A stretch of DNA of 64,000 nt from Augochlora pura (lineage: Eukaryota; Arthropoda; Insecta; Hymenoptera; Halictidae), in NCBI RefSeq assembly GCF_028453695.1, contig NC_135781.1, forward strand, positions 15,251,640 to 15,315,639. The letters run 5' to 3'. Shown one piece after another: positions 52,301 to 64,000 of this stretch (the stretch's first letter is position 1; every line of letters starts with the position of its first letter). The translations under genes were made by a program, and so were the position numbers. The notes beneath the pieces are model-generated. The model was not told where the DNA came from, did no database searches, and saw only the letters and a list, made by a program, of their open reading frames with translations.

Positions 52301-55300
52301 TTTTACAATAACCGACATTCTTTTCCTAGCTGATGTAAACTCTATCACATTTAATATTTCATATCGTAGTCTTTCACCCAAAGCTATTACTTCCACATAT
52401 GCCGGTGTCCTATTATCGAACACATAATTAAATTTACGTGCTCCATCTACCAAGGCTCTTTCATCTATTAAGAAAAGAGAGAATAGTCCATGTGAAATTA
52501 TGTACCGATACAATAAATATTTTACTTAGGACTTGTTCTGAAATTAATTACCAGGAGATGCAGCATGATAAATAATAGTATCATCTATCTTCTCTGGAAT
52601 AACGGTATGACACACTGAAAGCATGATCATGAATTCATCCACAACTTTTGAATGATTCAAAACTTTTTTGTCAGCAGTTCGAGAAGAATCTTGTATTGAT
52701 CTTCCTTCCATAATATCTCTAATTAATTCGCTATTAATATCACTCCCACCTTCATCGCCATTCACAGGAATCGGCAAACTGTAAAACATTACAGTTTTAG
52801 ACAACATAAAGTATATATATATATGTGTGTTAGTTATATAATTTGAAGAACTTACTCATATACCTTGCCACCGATTGAACATCTTTTAAATTCCATTACA
52901 TTTTTTGTTAGTGTACCAGTTTTATCAGTAAAAACATAATTAACCAAACCAAGTTCTTCATTAAGATTACTTGTACGAGCCATTGCAGGTGTGTCTGATT
53001 CTGCATGATACATCTCAATGTCCATATTAATAAATGTAGCCTGAACGTATCTTACAACTTCTAACGTAACTTGTAATGAAATTGGTATTAAATTATTAAA
53101 CAAAATAATAAACGTTAGAAGATTAAACCCAAAATTCTTATTTATATTTTCTGAAAGAAGAATACATTAATTTATAATTTTGTAAATACGATTTGAACGA
53201 AATGTCAAATAAATAAATATATATCTTACCTTCTAAATACCATAATTCATTGCCATGTGCCTTTGTCCATACAACATTAAATATTGCAGATAAGAGACAC
53301 AGTAAAAGAAGCATAAAGAATAGCATGAGTATTTGCGTATTGGTCATCCGATCTAAAGTGGATCTTTTCAAAGGTGCAGTTGTAGTATTATTCTGCATAA
53401 GTTTAGTATCATGACCAGTGTAGACTACAACACCAAACACCCAACGAGTGTTTCTTAACATTGCACCTCGGAGTAATATTTGATCAGGCCCCATAGGGAC
53501 ACTTCTACAAAATATAGAGACATCTAGTGTAAATACAACAGACTATTGTTCGAACGTTATTAGGAAAGAAACATACTGTTTATTAGTTTCACGTAATACG
53601 CCATTAAATTCATATAGATGCCTGTTTGGTGGTTCACATTGAATATTTGCATGAAAAGTCATTAATTCTGCAGTATCCAAGAGACTGGCAGTGTCGGGAT
53701 GGGCTTGTCGGATCTTTAAATTTGTCTCTCCATCCAAATTGGCAGTCTCTATGAAAGATATACCCTGTGGTTCTGATGACGATAATAAGATCAAATCAGC
53801 AGGGAAAAAATTGTTATTGCGAACCTATATGCATTTTAAAAGGACCATGTTAATTAGTAGCAACTAGCATATCTGTAAACATTATAGAAATATAACACAA
53901 CCTTAACCACGTCTCCAACAGCTATATGTCGCCACTGAACCCACTGCCAATGTCCTTCTCTCAATACCTCTGCTTCACGCATATTTATTTCATCATCTGC
54001 TCTGTGCCTCTTCTGTAAAGGAAACATTGAAAATTATGATTATAGTATTAACTCAATATTTCTAAGAATATGAGATACCTACAATATCTTCAACTATCTC
54101 TTTCAATGCGGACACACTAAGAATAAAAATTAATGGAACCAAAGTTGTATATCGCCCTGTTGGTGACACTTCTGGTATTTGCTAAATAGGGATGGGAAAA
54201 ATGAATATGAACATTCAATAGAATGCTGAGAAATAGATACAATTTGGAAGTAGATATTGCATTTCTGAAATACCTGCATTAGGGCGATGAAAAGGAAGAA
54301 GCAATTACTATACCGACGAAATTGTTCAAAGAGGAACATAGGTACAAATGAAAGAATTGAGTACTTTGCGGTGGTAATGCGATTATTTTTATATTTCGCA
54401 GGCTGATGCGGGGCATTAACAAAAACCACCCTTTCTTCGCTGGAGTCATGTTGATGCGAAGATCGCTGATCGTCACCTTGCGATCCGCCATTTTCCGCCC
54501 TTATTGGACCAACTGGAAAACAGAACACTCTCATTATATTATTTCAAAATTCTTTGTCAATTTGTTAATATACTTAATTAGATTTTATATTCATGTAATA
54601 TTTTTGTTTCGTAATGTTTTTCCAACTCCATGCAACGAAATGTAGTAAACACTACATAAGCAAACTTTATATCGTGTAATAAACAAATATGAAAATGCTT
54701 AATTATTGCAATTTCTAATTAATTAAACGAGTTAGGAATAGCAGTGATAGAATTTATGAAATGCGTATCTTATTGAACTACAATGGTCAAGTACAGGTCA
54801 CGTGTTTAATTCGACAGCTTGTCTAATATTCTTAACGCACACAAACTTACGATTTTGAGCGTGCAAATAAAGATGAATACGGGATCTGAGTTCGTTGAAC
54901 CATTGTACAACTTTTGCACTCGCTACATCCATGTTGCTGTTTGCTAAACGAAATGTCTTTCACATCACTTCTCTTCGCTCATTCGATTCATATTTATAAC
55001 CAGTGATAAGGAAGAATACACTGTACAGACACACACAGTAACATGGCACGGCTTGTGATACAAATATGTACTCAGATGAATTAAAAGATTCAGGTTATAG
55101 CGAAAAATTTATTTCTTTAAGAATAAAATTCATGACACAAACAAATTACAACGGATTCAGGTCTACCAAGTGATATCTTCGAGGTTATAATCACATATCC
55201 GGGAATACTAAATAGAATTTTTATCGTGGTCAGAACATGCAAACCCGGAAAATTTCAACAGAAATTAGTAATTTCTGTTTTAAGAAATCCTAATAACGTC

Positions 55301-58300
55301 AAGAAGTTTTTAAACATCCTGGATATAATTATTTGTTAAATGTATTATTCATGTGTAAACAGTATCAATTAATGTATGGGTAACATTAACACAGGAGGAT
55401 CAGATGATCAATTGCCAACTATTGTCAAAGCAGGATATTCCTACATAAATATAACTTTTTTCAATTGATGATCTCTGAAGGTCACAATGAGGTCATTGAA
55501 TATTAAAACGACATAAATGTTGCATTCCATGTTCATTCCGCTAGTGAATTTCGATACTAATACAAGTAACTGTGATACTAACACTGTGTAACTTGATGTA
55601 TAATATAACGGGAAACAAAAATTGCGTAATATTGAGCTCAGGTGGGTATCGGATAGTTATCTCTTACCATTGTACATGATTCCGCGACACGCGTTCGCGT
55701 AAACTATTTCGGCTATTTTTTACTCCACAGTTTCCAAACACCGACCATATAATAACTACTTCCGGAGATGTATTATCAGTTACATTCATATATCACCATT
55801 ATTGTGATCAGTTGTGTAACGTGCAGATAAAATAAACTTGTAATCAGATGACAACCTGTCCAATATCAAAGGAGCTACAATTAAAATCTTTCAAAGGGAA
55901 TACGTGAAATAATGGAATGAAGGAATGAATTGCCATACGCTTATACTCCAAGCTGCTATCGATCAAATAGTAATAACCAAATCGGATTCCCCGACTTTGT
56001 TTTGACAATTTATAAGTGACATCTAATTGTTTACACCCACATACTGATAACGACTCCGGCGTACCAATGGTCAACACTTCGGTGGGATACGTAGTACGCG
56101 CACTTTATTGCGGAAACAGTAATTAACGGACATTAATAGCACAATTTTCTGCTAGCGATAACGATCGGTTAAACAAACTACGTATCTGCGTCATCGTGCC
56201 GGAAGATGATCCGTGAATGTCGCCACACCCCTGACGAGCTAACGGAAACGCAAATGTGCGTGAAAGCAAACTCGCTCCGGATCAATGTTCACAAAATAAC
56301 ATCAACCGAAACCGAACTGCTCTCGTGGAACTCTTCGGAGCTAAAAATTTCCGCGATCATATCGCGTCAGGAAATTCACTTGACAGACGCTCTATTCCCA
56401 GCTCGTAGGTGGCACTGGTCACCAATGACATTGTTAACGCGGTATATATGACCCTGCATATTGTGAACGATCGAATAACTCATAAATTTTATACCCCGAA
56501 TTGATGTCTTTTTCTAATACGATTTTTAATAAAAGCAAAACGATTGTCAAACAAATGAACGGGAAAAGATAAGGATCACTCTGCCATCTGCGAGGAAATT
56601 GACAATTAAACTTTGACGTTGAACCCGTTTACTGATGTATCATCTTATGTTTACCGATGTGAAAACAGCTCAATTAAAGTAATAATCTTGGAAATATTGA
56701 AAACTGACAGTAGCAAAAGGCACGGGCTCTAAATGTATTTGGTACAACACTGCAGAGGGGATTTTCATAAAATGCGACAGCCCTGCACACGTGTTACCCT
56801 GAAAACGCATGCGCTTGCTAACGGCAACAAGTTGGCGTCAGCACCGTGCTGTCCTCCACCAGCACTTACTGCGACTATCGGGCCGTGGACGGTAAGGTTG
56901 CGTCAATAAACAACCTCGACGCCGTAGACTATGGGCCAAGGACATCTCCGCTGGGGTGGCTCCACACGAGGGATATCAAACCTTATTGGACAATCCGCTC
57001 ACGCTACACTGACACAATCGAAGCTTGATGCGTTCGAAATGCGCGTCAGGAAATCTTGTAAAATTGCAACGATCTTTCAACTTACACGGTTTATGGGTAG
57101 TGATCGCGGGTTACTTAATCGGGTTTTCCGTCAAACCACCGTCTAACGGCTAAGACCTATTCTACAGACTTTTTAACGCAACAAACTGGTACTAGTTTCT
57201 ATACGAACTTCCGTTTTAATACTTTTGTCATTTCTTTCGAATCTTAAGAAAAGTTTAAATATTCTGCGGGATTCTTTTCTTTGTATGCATATGTTTTATA
57301 AATAAATAAGAAAATAATTTAAAATTCAGATAAAATGTATTTTTTATCAATCGCTGTTTTGTTTAGCATTGTGTATTAATAGAGGCGTTTTCATGGTTTA
57401 TTCGCAGAAAGTAAATGCAAATAAAATATCTCAGTTACAATCAATGGATACAGACAATTATTTCTTGAATAAAAAAAATAAATTCTTAGAAGGAAGCTAT
57501 TTCTGCATTTCTTTGACATCATTGGAGTGACAATGACTCAAAGTTGGAAAGAAAGAAAATACTTTGGTAAAGTATTAGAAAGAAATGCAATAGTTTAGGC
57601 TCAGAAAAAGAAATATGGAGAATTGTGTATCTGCTTACACACAGTACAATAAAAAAGATGGCAAAGATGACCCTACCGACTAAACGACAAAAATTTTTTA
57701 TCTCATTACGTTTAAAAAATTGTTGATAGTTAATGTACAATATACAAGAAATGTGTAGTCTAATTATAAGCGTGAGCTAATCAGATAAATTGTCTAACGT
57801 ATTGTAACAAATTCTATTTTAATTACTAGCCATAAATATAGTTATTATTTTAGTTCCAATGCATATTTATAAGAAAATTATTTTAGTTTCTATGCATAAA
57901 GAAAAGTGCATAAGCTTCTCGTTGATAATTGCTGATATTAGAAAGCGTATTAATAGGCCACCAGGTTGTAAACCGTTGCCTACCAATTTATATACATTGA
58001 TCGCACACACTCCCCATTCGCTACAAATTGAATGGAATAGTTAAGGAACCGTACCGATGTGATTGGTAATGGATACTAAATTTTTTATGTAGAAATAAGA
58101 CTATGAGGATTTATTAGTCACTGGCCATTACAGTGTTGCATGCCCGACCTTGAACATCGCGTGTCGCATTATCATCATATACCGATGTTTACAACGTTTT
58201 TATTATTTTCATGACAGTGAAAAATGGTTTATCTCGATGATATTGACCAGCCTTGGTGTAATATTCCGTTCATGCGTCTTTTACAGACCCGATACTCTGC

Positions 58301-58857
58301 AATTCTATTTTGAAAGTATTTAGTCAAGCCACGTTCATTCTACTATTGTTTCTCCCAACTGGTTGTTATTGCGAGAGCTTCCTGTTCAATGGATGGTTTA
58401 AGTTATGTCGCGTCAATCCTACCACATGCTTGTCTACCCCTGTCACGCGATTTCATCGATCAAAGTTAAGACTTGTCGACTACAGAAAGTAAATGCTTAA
58501 CACCATGAATGATATCTCACCTTCAGAAGTGGATTCAGGTGGTGCAGACTCCTGCAGCTCGATGTGCTCCCGTGTACTTCGTCGGACGCTTGGCAAACGG
58601 TCTATACGTAGGCCAATGTTATCGACATTGTCTATACTGCCCAGATTAATAGGACTGCCGATGATGTAGGGCCCAGTCTGCTCCTGTGCCCCGCTTTCGT
58701 TCGCGCGTCCGCTCACGGATGAAGAATTGCTACGAACACCGCTGCCATGCTGAGGTGTACCGTCCATATGCGGAATAGAAGAGAGATCCGGAGGTGTGAA
58801 GGGGCGCAACGAGCCAGGACTGGGAACCCGGGGGTTCCCCCTGGCAGCTGGTTGCAT
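46374..58857 (-). CDS. ATP8A: P4-ATPase phospholipid flippase, ATP8A type
   Basis: Exons in transcript order: 58857-58521, 54512-54274, 54181-54083, 54012-53902, 53824-53577, 53504-53230, 53150-52856, 52778-52552, 52464-52088, 52020-51883, 51817-51665, 51592-51395, 51320-51221, 51144-50900, 50826-50701, 50599-50459, 50375-50257, 50186-50052, 49924-49820, 47364-47267, 46471-46374. They sum to 1288 codons with stop. Landmarks: DGET of the actuator (residues 293-296), PISL in TM4 (459-462), phosphorylation motif DKTGTLT (Asp512), ASPDERALV and CKGAD in the nucleotide-binding domain, hinge GDGAND (916-921), ten membrane segments, and a C-terminal GFAFSQEE motif. ATP8A/Drs2 enzymes flip phosphatidylserine and phosphatidylethanolamine to the cytosolic leaflet of Golgi/endosomal membranes with a CDC50 subunit. 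The GYAFS-type motif autoinhibits family members. Assignment to ATP8A rather than ATP8B rests on that tail and on overall similarity. Confidence 0.93.
47365..49819 (-). other. 2.45-kb intron before the flippase C-terminal exons
   Basis: This is the longest intron in the body of the gene. It separates the end of the transmembrane region from the two exons of the regulatory tail. It is mostly AT-rich. A short minus-strand segment (49213-49132) looks exon-like after an acceptor, but it does not join exon 19 in the frame that reads best. Confidence 0.6.
54851..54932 (-). CDS. ATP8A: Alternative first coding exon (1b) of the ATP8A flippase
   Basis: ATG at 54932-54930 opens 27 codons (starting MDVASAKVVQWF) and ends after one base of codon 28 at a consensus donor GTAAGTT. 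That is exactly the phase 1 needed by the acceptor at 54512, so it can replace exon 1a and gives a 1202-residue protein. The exon lies only 0.34 kb from exon 2, whereas exon 1a lies 4 kb away. A proximal promoter just above 54933 is implied. Both variants change only the cytosolic N-terminus, leaving the catalytic core untouched. Confidence 0.75.
54933..58520 (-). other. Intron between flippase exons 1a and 2, with the proximal promoter region
   Basis: About 3.6 kb that becomes intron in 1a transcripts and should hold the promoter and 5' UTR for exon 1b near its lower-coordinate end. A CpG-richer patch lies at about 56200-57130. No further exon was recognised. Confidence 0.55.
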
Positions 58858-58872
58858 TGAATGCAGCGAGGC
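58521..58872 (-). CDS. ATP8A: Distal first coding exon (1a) of the ATP8A flippase
   Basis: The exon is bounded by an acceptor (CTGATTTAG) at 58872 and the donor GTGAGAT after 58521. The ATG is at 58857-58855, leaving 15 bases of apparent 5' UTR. The same frame is also open up to the acceptor, so an upstream coding start cannot be excluded. It encodes 112 residues rich in Ser, Pro, Gly and Asn, predicted unstructured, with no membrane segment. It ends in phase 1, matching exon 2. It is partly GC-rich (58520-58860), unlike the surrounding AT-rich DNA. Confidence 0.75.
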
Positions 58873-60105
58873 CTAAATCAGAAAGAATTGTTTCGTATAG
58901 ACGATCGCCATATTGATTCCTGCGCTAACGACGGAAGAGTCTATCCTGGATACTCCAGATTGTTAAAACATAATTATCCCGCGTAATTTTATAGTTATTG
59001 GATTAAAAATAAAAGGAGGAGAATACTGTTGCAGTTGTATACACTGAATACAGCGGAGTCTGGAACGAAAACATATAGGCAGTACCCACATTGATTTCTG
59101 CGCCCGAAATGGAAGAGTCTATCCAGGATCATTATGTTCGTCAAAAGCTACTTAATTGTCTCTAGTCTGCCATAATCTGTACCGTAGCATTTGAGGCTTC
59201 ATTTATCAAACGATTACTCAGATTGCGGGACTAGAAAGCGGCAGGCATATGCGCTGCACTAATTAGCGCGTCTATGCTAATTTTATATTTGTATTAGTAT
59301 AATAAGTGGTTGCAGTTATTACGTCAGAAGTCTAAAACTTTTACTAAATATATTGAATCGCTGACCTAATTCCATACCTGCACATATCAGGTGCCAAACG
59401 AAGCAGTTTTTAGGTAGAATCGAAACGAGATGGTCGAATTTCCGTGCGCATGATATTCGATTCCCGTTGAACGAGATAAAGCGAGGAAAGATTGGTCTGC
59501 TCGAATGATCAATTCAACGAATTGTGATCAGTTCAACTGGGGCCATAACATAGCCGTTAATAGATTCGAAAATAGTGGAAATTCAGCCAAAGTGAATCAT
59601 GACTATCAAATTACATGCTTCGTATTCATAAGTGGATATTAAACTTGATTTAATTTTCTTAAGGACTTGATTGTGTTTAATTGAGACCTTTCGATGTTGC
59701 ACTTGGAGCTGTTTACATATAAAACTAAGGTGGTGACTTGGTTGTCGTCCCTTGCTTCTGATTCAGTTTCTCTTCACTAAATTTTTAAATAATGACTGCA
59801 ATCATTGGCGTGGGACTAGCCTAAGTCTGTGTATGTAACTGTTTCCGTGATTACTTTACCAACTACAAATAGTATTGTGGGACCAAACTGATTTCGAATT
59901 TATGATCTCTGTAGGCTGCTATCAGCCTTCCCACTCATGTCACCATTTTGCGCGCGTGTTACAAGAGTGTACGTTACGGGGCGGTTCCTAATTTCTGTGA
60001 ATTTGAGCTAGTTCAGTGTAGCTCCTTCCAATACGGCTTGAAGTGCTCCGTAACCTTGAAGTGGGAGCGTCCGTGCAGGTTGAGAGTGCGTGTACGCATG
60101 CTTAC
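58873..60105. other. Probable intron upstream of flippase exon 1a
   Basis: AT-rich sequence without an ORF of note. If the exon-like segment just above 60106 is real, this is the intron joining it to exon 1a. Confidence 0.45.
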
Positions 60106-60276
60106 CAGGGTCTCTAGCTGAAATGATCTTCAGACATTGTTTCTCGGAATCTACGAAATTCAATCCGGTTGAAGAAAGCCAAACCGTGTTAAAATCACCC
60201 TGAGTCTTGTTGCCTAACATTAGTATCCATAGACCTTCACGTGTAACTTCTTTTTGCCTAGTGCTGCTTAAAGACA
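60106..60276 (-). other. Candidate upstream exon of the flippase gene
   Basis: The minus strand has an acceptor (TTTTATCAG) just before 60276 and a consensus donor GTAAGC just after 60106. The 171-base segment between them is open in a phase-1-in, phase-1-out frame. It could be a 5' UTR exon spliced to exon 1a. Alternatively, since phase 1 also fits exon 2, it could be a third N-terminal coding exon starting at an internal ATG. Joined to exon 1a, its frame does not match, so in that case it would be non-coding. No motif is recognised. Confidence 0.3.
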
Positions 60277-63200
60277 CTGATAAAATCACAACAAATAAAT
60301 GAACATATGGATTTGTTTAATAATTACAAAGTAAACTTCTCCGTGGTATCAGTGAGCAATATAAACATCTCTGTCACCAACGGTTAAGTTCTATCGCAGC
60401 ACGAAGAATACAATTCAATCTCGAAGCAATTTAACCGTACTCGAGGAAGTTATCCGAAACACGCAATGTCAACGCCAAGTTGGATAGATTTCTGTCACGG
60501 CTAGACTTCGCGCAGGTGAACTAACGCGCGAGATTGCGATCGCTTCGTAAAATGAACTAGTTCGCTGTGCGAGGATCGTTCGAGAAACCTGCGATGATGC
60601 AACGTTGTAGTTAAGAATACACGTGCGTAAGTATACACAGTGTCGGTAATTTTTGTCGGTTATACTTGGCTTATGGATCCAGGAACAAGACTCTTCGGAA
60701 GAATGTATGCGCGCATACACGTGATCGTATTTCTTGACACATTCAAAGATCGACATGTCGCAACTTTACGTTTACTCGTCAACGTCAATATAATCTAGCA
60801 TGTTCACGCATTCTTTACATAAATTTGCAGTATCTACGTAGTTATAAATTCATGTTTTAGTTTAGTTTAATTTAGTTAATTTTGATCAACAACGGAACGT
60901 GTTTCAATTTTAATATATAATCGAATAATTGATTCATTTGACGATAAAGTTGAAAAAATTGCTTGGGATCGAAATTATTAATCAGTCTAAGCATTGATCA
61001 ATTAAACTAAAAGCTCTAATCCACTAGTGTTCAATTCGAAGAAACGACAATTTCGGTAATTGCTCGGCACTGGTAACACTTAAGATAAATACTGATAATG
61101 TAGGCGTAGACGTATATGGCGTAGGGTAGACGTAATATGACTCACGGTAGGGACACCGTTATACTTCACGGTAATTAACAGTTACGCGACGATAACTCGT
61201 TGCATTTTTATCGCCGATATGCTGGTGACTGTTTCGCGATGTGGGTGTTTTAACGATGGGACTAGTCGATAAGACAAAAAATAAAGCAGTATTGGAAGCC
61301 GCAAAAAAAAACAGCCTGGCTTTAATGAGAAAATGGGAAATCAATCCAGCAGTCCAGGGAAAGCCGATGAAAGAATGAAGAAATAATATTTTTTGTGAAC
61401 TCTATGGAGGTATTCGTCATCGTCAGATACGTATAATGTGCAAATTTATGTAAAAGTTCCCTTGGCACGAATGCTAAACTGTCTTTCAAGTCCTATTTTT
61501 GTTGTCGTAAAGTTGCAGCCATTCTTCGCGCGAAACTACCTGTGTGCCTATACCTACCAAATATTATCTTTCATACAACACAATGTACAAGCGCAAAGCT
61601 AAAAACAAACACGTAGTCGCGATAATATTACTTCCATAGTATTGTTCGAAAAAAAGACCTTGAATAGTAAGTACATGTTTGAAGTCGGAGATAAGATCAG
61701 ACACGTCTCTACTCACTACTTTCAACCGGGTCGGCCAAGGCGGATTTCTGGCGGCCGTCTTTCAATTGATTTTACTGTTCCACTTGTCAAAAATTACTGT
61801 TGCGTTATTACGCTATTATCTGTGTCAAAAACGGCTCGAAACACCTGCTGCCGTGTAGTCGCCCGCTCGACTGGTCTCGACAAAGACGCTTCGATAACAC
61901 GAGGATCGAGGAAATCCACGCTGCTTCCCCTTCCACGGAACAAAATATCTATCAGTCGACCGTACCACTCCCAACTCTCAAAATCCGTCGAATCGTTCGT
62001 TCACTTTCGATTAGAACAACGCCGAAGATTCTCAACAATCAGTAGTGGATTCCGTACATGGTCAGACGAGATTCAGAACCGGCAACCAACTCCTCAGACT
62101 GATTAAGTCTTCCACACGTTGTCTTCGCGTGCCGTTGGTTAGAGACAACGGGCCCGAGCACCGATGCTTTCTCTCAACGAGGTGAAAGAAAAAGGGAAAC
62201 AAAAACAAAAGAGTTAGTCCTTTGGCGGTGCTAATGGAACACCTTTTCAACGACACGGCATGGCGAACACTGAATGCAAAACACGTTTGCGCTCCATATG
62301 GTCCCCAACCACGCGACACGCGACAATTCGATTCTTCCGTGAAGAACGATCAATCATCGCCGCGATAATATTACGGGAATGTGCGAGTAGAACTCGTACG
62401 ACGGCGTCGGCTACATTACTGGACACCGGGAAGAGCACGGACGACGCGGATCGGAGCCGATTTGAGCGGACCTGAGTTGAGAGCGTCCGTTTACCGCGCG
62501 GATCCGCGGCAAGTCATCGCGTACGCACTTCCACGCTGTGAAAACTCGACTGACGGACTCCGAGGAACTGATCAATGGCGAGAAGCTACCATTCACTGCA
62601 ATCGATACCACCGATCCCATTGATTCATCGGGGACACGCTAACTGACGACCTAATCAGTAATCGTTTAAATGAAATCCACGATTCCAAGCATTGATATTT
62701 CATTCATTTCTCGTACTACTTCCCGAATTACCTGGTTTCACTCTGCTATACGCTGGTAAATTTTCTTGACAGGTATGTGGCATTCTACTTTCGTGACAAT
62801 AATTTGTTGAAATATCCCTGTATTCAACACAGAACCTAGCGTGTCGACAAAATCATCGGTTTCACATTTCGTGTTTTAAAATTGATAAAACTATAAAGAT
62901 AGTTGCAGGCAAATATGAAGATCAATTTTTGATTAAGCCGCACTGATAGTGAATATGTTTTAGTTTTGAATTATATGATATATGATAATAACTTTTTTTG
63001 AATTATTGAATATGTTAAACAATCTAGTCAAACTTGAGATTTTGTTTAAGCTATACTATTATGTGTGAATGAGACTAAATAAATAAGAAACTAGATTATG
63101 AGAATATAGGATTACTTTTAAACTGTACAATTAAGATACATGTTATACAGATATAAAAATCATGATTTAGCTTTATTTTTAGTCTTCAATAATTTTATAA

Positions 63201-64000
63201 TTTGATACCTGTACAGAGAAATTATGAGACCTCGTATAGCTTGTTTAATAAAGTTGATGTACAGTTTCATACGGTACAAAAATAAAAATATTATTTTTGC
63301 AACTATAAAATTCACCTTCCTCGAAGTCGTGAAACTCATTCAACGTTATTATTGTTTTTTCTAGAACTTTTTCAAACAGTATATTTACATTTTTCAGCGA
63401 ATCTCACGCGAACTATTACCGTTTGCTCCATAAATCAATATCGACTAACACAATTTACTACTCCGCTGCCTAATAGATTAAATCAATTTTTCGATCAGCT
63501 GCTAGGCCATAATAATCAAAATTGGAATCTGGCAAAAGAACATGAATATAGTACGGAAATTATTGATTAATTCAATTAACCATCTAATTAATTCGCTCGA
63601 AGTTCGATCAACCATGCCGTATTGCTAGAAAATCGAACGGGAACAGCCGTCCACATCACCCATTCTGGCTTATTAATCATAATGAACCAAGTAATTGATG
63701 ACGCAGATAGTATATGTCAACGAACGTGATCAAGAACCGAGGAAACTGTGGCTCACACGTGAGTGGGTTCTTGGAAAACTGTCAATGAATTTTAATTTCC
63801 CGACGCTTACAGTTCATGTACTTTTTTTTTATTCTCGAAGGGGGCGATATGGTCCGACTGAAAAAAGTTTGTCGGATCGAAACGAGGTCAAGAGGATACA
63901 AATGAAATGGTGGGGGAAACCTAACAAGGCAAGATATTTTTTCGAAGGCCTCGAGAAACGTCGTTGGCGTGGGTCAATCCCATAAAGAACCTTGTTTCAG
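60277..64000. other. No supported gene; GC-rich island and AT-rich flank
   Basis: It is AT-rich except for a GC- and CpG-rich island at about 61850-62640 with overlapping open frames on both strands. By position the island could be the distal promoter and first non-coding exon of the minus-strand flippase gene, but no transcript signal proves it. Short frames at 63352-63570 and 63695-63985 lack motifs. Confidence 0.45.

Noticed and set aside
62247..62623. Overlapping 63- to 80-codon frames in the GC-rich island
   Set aside because: They are open on both strands because of base composition, with no splice-consistent extension or motif.

Overview
This is a eukaryotic window with insect-type, intron-rich genes and canonical GT/AG splice sites, set in AT-rich DNA with CpG-rich islands. 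Gene content, short introns and abundant TTAA-flanked MITEs suggest an insect, most likely a hymenopteran (bee or ant). That placement is inference. Exon junctions below were worked out by hand from splice signals and reading phase. In all three genes every junction is phase-consistent, and the two complete ones sum to whole codons.

Layout. Bases 1-25,512 hold no gene that can be supported firmly. They contain simple repeats, a 324-bp TTAA-flanked MITE (6744-7067), a decayed non-LTR retrotransposon tail (about 16230-16960) interrupted by a second MITE, and a degenerate TATTCG-rich foldback repeat (about 24250-24840). This stretch may be intergenic or the 5' intron of the next gene. Bases 25,513-38,734 (+) carry 14 exons of a harmonin-like scaffold (USH1C family, two PDZ domains, proline-rich C-terminus), with two related MITEs in neighbouring introns and a polyadenylation signal at 39,114. 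Bases 40,246-43,799 (+) carry a complete five-exon gene for a 951-residue protein. It joins a GARIN/FAM71-like N-terminal domain (Rab2-interactor type) to a Cys-rich segment and a C-terminal RasGEF catalytic domain. This architecture is the most unusual thing in the window. Bases 46,374-58,857 (-) carry a complete P4-ATPase lipid flippase of the ATP8A type: 21 coding exons, 1287 residues from the distal first exon and 1202 from a proximal alternative one. Bases 58,873-64,000 hold possible upstream non-coding or alternative exons and a GC-rich island that could be a promoter.

How the genes relate. The harmonin-like and GARIN/RasGEF genes are in tandem, about 1.1 kb apart, and the flippase converges on them. 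The three do not form an obvious pathway. All touch membrane and cytoskeleton biology (PDZ scaffolding, small-GTPase activation, aminophospholipid flipping), but a functional link is not shown by the sequence.
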